NCBI GenBank assembly: GCA_014238395.1
Contig: JABABE010000143.1
Location: forward strand, 1 to 7,385
Length of the DNA stretch: 7,385 nucleotides
DNA from: Candidatus Kaiserbacteria bacterium
GTDB taxonomy: Bacteria; Patescibacteriota; Minisyncoccia; Phycocordibacterales; JABAAK01
Direction: 5' to 3'
Made by a program: the position numbers and the translations under genes. The notes under the pieces are model-generated. The model was not told where the DNA came from and ran no database searches. It saw nothing but the letters and a program-made list of their open reading frames with translations. Shown in pieces: positions 6,525 to 7,385 of the stretch (within the stretch, counting starts at the first letter, position 1; every line of letters begins with the position of its first letter).

Positions 6525-7316
6525 ATGATAATAAGACTTAATTCATTAATCAGTATATTGCTCACAACTATGTTGGTGTTTAACTATGCAATAGGTAATA
6601 TTGTATATGCAACAGAGAGTGCTGATGGAGCAAATCAAAGTTCTACTCAAAATCAAGAACAACAAGAACAGACAACGACTGAAGAAGAGGAACAATCCAC
6701 AGAAAATTCACAAGAAAATGAAAACTCAGTTGTAGAAGAACCACAAGAAGAACAATCTACAGAAGAACAACAAACATCACCTACCGAAGAAGAGCAAGCA
6801 ACTACAGAAGAACAACAAACATCACCTACTGAAGAAGATCAAGCAACCGCAGAAGAACCGCAAGAGGGAACTACTGAACCAACAGAGACAGAGTCCGCAG
6901 AAGAAGATCAATCAACAACACAAGAGGAAGAAAATAATGAAACAGAGGAGCAGACAACAGAAGAGTCTCAAGAGGAAACTACCGAAACAGCAGAGGAAGA
7001 GTCCACCGAAGGAGAAAACGCAGATCAACAAGAAAGCACTGACACCGATGAAAACTCTAACACAAGTTTATCCGCGCAATCTTCTATCAGCCCACAAAAC
7101 ACAACAGAGTTGGAAAGTGTTTTGCGTAATGCAAGTGGCACAACTTCTGATGAAGTTGTGGCTGGCAGCAGATATTTATTCATTAATGAATTAAACGGAC
7201 CCGTTTTGGATGGTGGGTTTGCAGAAGATGACAAGGATGATGTTATAAGGTCTTTTACATTTTTTGATAAAAGTAAAGTAACGTTTTTTGGAATATTTAG
7301 ACTACGTATATATTGA
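6525..7316 (+). CDS. Secreted Glu/Gln/Thr-rich low-complexity protein, possibly interrupted at its 3' end
   Basis: The 263-residue product begins MIIRLNSLISILLTTMLVF, a Sec-type signal peptide with likely cleavage after VYA (residue 29). I chose ATG 6525 because the hydrophobic core follows directly and a promoter lies just upstream; ATG 6483 or TTG 6468 would add KQKK-containing residues and remain possible. Residues 30 to ~177 are an extremely acidic E/Q/T/S stretch with few hydrophobics and one internal 15-residue duplication. It is probably disordered. Residues ~178-263 are more normal (SSISPQNTTELESVLRNASG, then SRYLFINELNGPVLDGGF) and look like the start of a folded domain, then turn into FFGIFRLRIY before TGA. 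Such an abrupt end suggests truncation: the frame stays open after the TGA, and another frame is open from the T6 run at 7284-7289. No family is recognised. With the upstream giant gene it may form a surface-protein locus, but it has its own promoter. Confidence 0.82.
   Translation: MIIRLNSLISILLTTMLVFNYAIGNIVYATESADGANQSSTQNQEQQEQTTTEEEEQSTENSQENENSVVEEPQEEQSTEEQQTSPTEEEQATTEEQQTSPTEEDQATAEEPQEGTTEPTETESAEEDQSTTQEEENNETEEQTTEESQEETTETAEEESTEGENADQQESTDTDENSNTSLSAQSSISPQNTTELESVLRNASGTTSDEVVAGSRYLFINELNGPVLDGGFAEDDKDDVIRSFTFFDKSKVTFFGIFRLRIY
6759..6848 (+). repeat. Two-copy 45-bp tandem repeat in the acidic region
   Basis: Copies 6759-6803 and 6804-6848 match at 42 of 45 bases. Each encodes the 15-residue unit EEQQTSPTEE[ED]QAT[TA], in register with the reading frame, and the next residues (EEPQEG) begin a degenerate third copy. 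The period is a multiple of three, so copy-number change would lengthen or shorten the disordered stalk without breaking the frame. Confidence 0.85.
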
Positions 7317-7385
7317 AGAGGATTTCCATTGTATAAATCGTCTCCACTGGTTCCATATGGTCGTGCAAGTCGTGAATCAAGAGCA
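7282..7385 (+). other. Open shifted reading frame after a T6 run, running off the window edge
   Basis: From 7282 the frame one base ahead of the 6525 gene is open for 34 codons to the window edge, reading LEYLDYVYIEEDFHCINRLH and onward. It is closed just upstream by a TAA at 7279-7281, so it can only be entered near the T6 run at 7284-7289. Removing one T there would join it to the upstream gene. The original frame is also open after the TGA (RGFPLYKSSPLVPYGRASRE and onward, 23 codons). Either could be the real continuation, or both could be chance over so short a span. Confidence 0.3.

Noticed and set aside
6937..7194. Basic 85-codon + strand frame inside the acidic gene
   Set aside because: It is the +1 shadow of GAA/CAA/ACA-rich codons, which automatically yields Lys/Arg/Gln-rich sequence.
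7314..7316. TGA read as glycine (genetic code 25 of Gracilibacteria/Absconditabacteria), joining the open frame after it
   Set aside because: The upstream gene has 2,140 codons and very many glycines, all GGN, with no in-frame TGA. A code-25 genome would be expected to use some TGA there. A wider genome check would settle it.

Overview
The window is AT-rich and carries two genes on the + strand, both apparently for exported surface proteins. There is no housekeeping gene, tRNA, rRNA, transposase, integrase or CRISPR array, so the organism cannot be placed firmly. The style (Thr/Ser/Asn/Asp-rich giant Ig-repeat protein, a Cys-bearing Ig-like module ending in G-T-Y-x-x-C, a dockerin/EF-hand-like C-terminus, TTG/ATG starts, weak Shine-Dalgarno sites) resembles secreted proteins of uncultured bacteria such as the candidate phyla radiation/Gracilibacteria groups. 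That placement is a low-confidence impression. The standard bacterial code fits: the 2,140-codon frame has no in-frame TGA.

Positions 1-6423 are the 3' part of one very large gene whose start lies upstream. Its 2,140 visible residues are a chain of beta-sandwich-like modules. In order they are: an N-terminal part with a Cys pair; a 'GRYF' Ig-like module; two more Cys-paired modules; seven tandem ~115-residue Ig-like repeats (R1-R7); two 93-residue Cys-paired modules; an eighth copy of the first repeat type (R8); two more GRYF modules; one further Ig-like module; and a nearly identical pair of 62-residue Asp-rich dockerin/EF-hand-like units at the extreme C-terminus. The likely role is a cell-surface or secreted adhesin/stalk protein, with the C-terminal units possibly binding calcium or docking to something. 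This is inference.

Positions 6424-6524 are intergenic. They hold a perfect extended -10 promoter (TGCTATAAT) framed by a 9-bp inverted repeat.

Positions 6525-7316 encode a second exported protein: a signal peptide, then about 150 residues of Glu/Gln/Thr-rich low-complexity sequence, then a short less-biased tail ended by TGA. The frame stays open beyond this TGA, and a second frame entered at a T6 run is also open to the window edge. The gene may therefore be longer and interrupted by a frameshift or point mutation. Positions 7317-7385 contain nothing else that can be identified.
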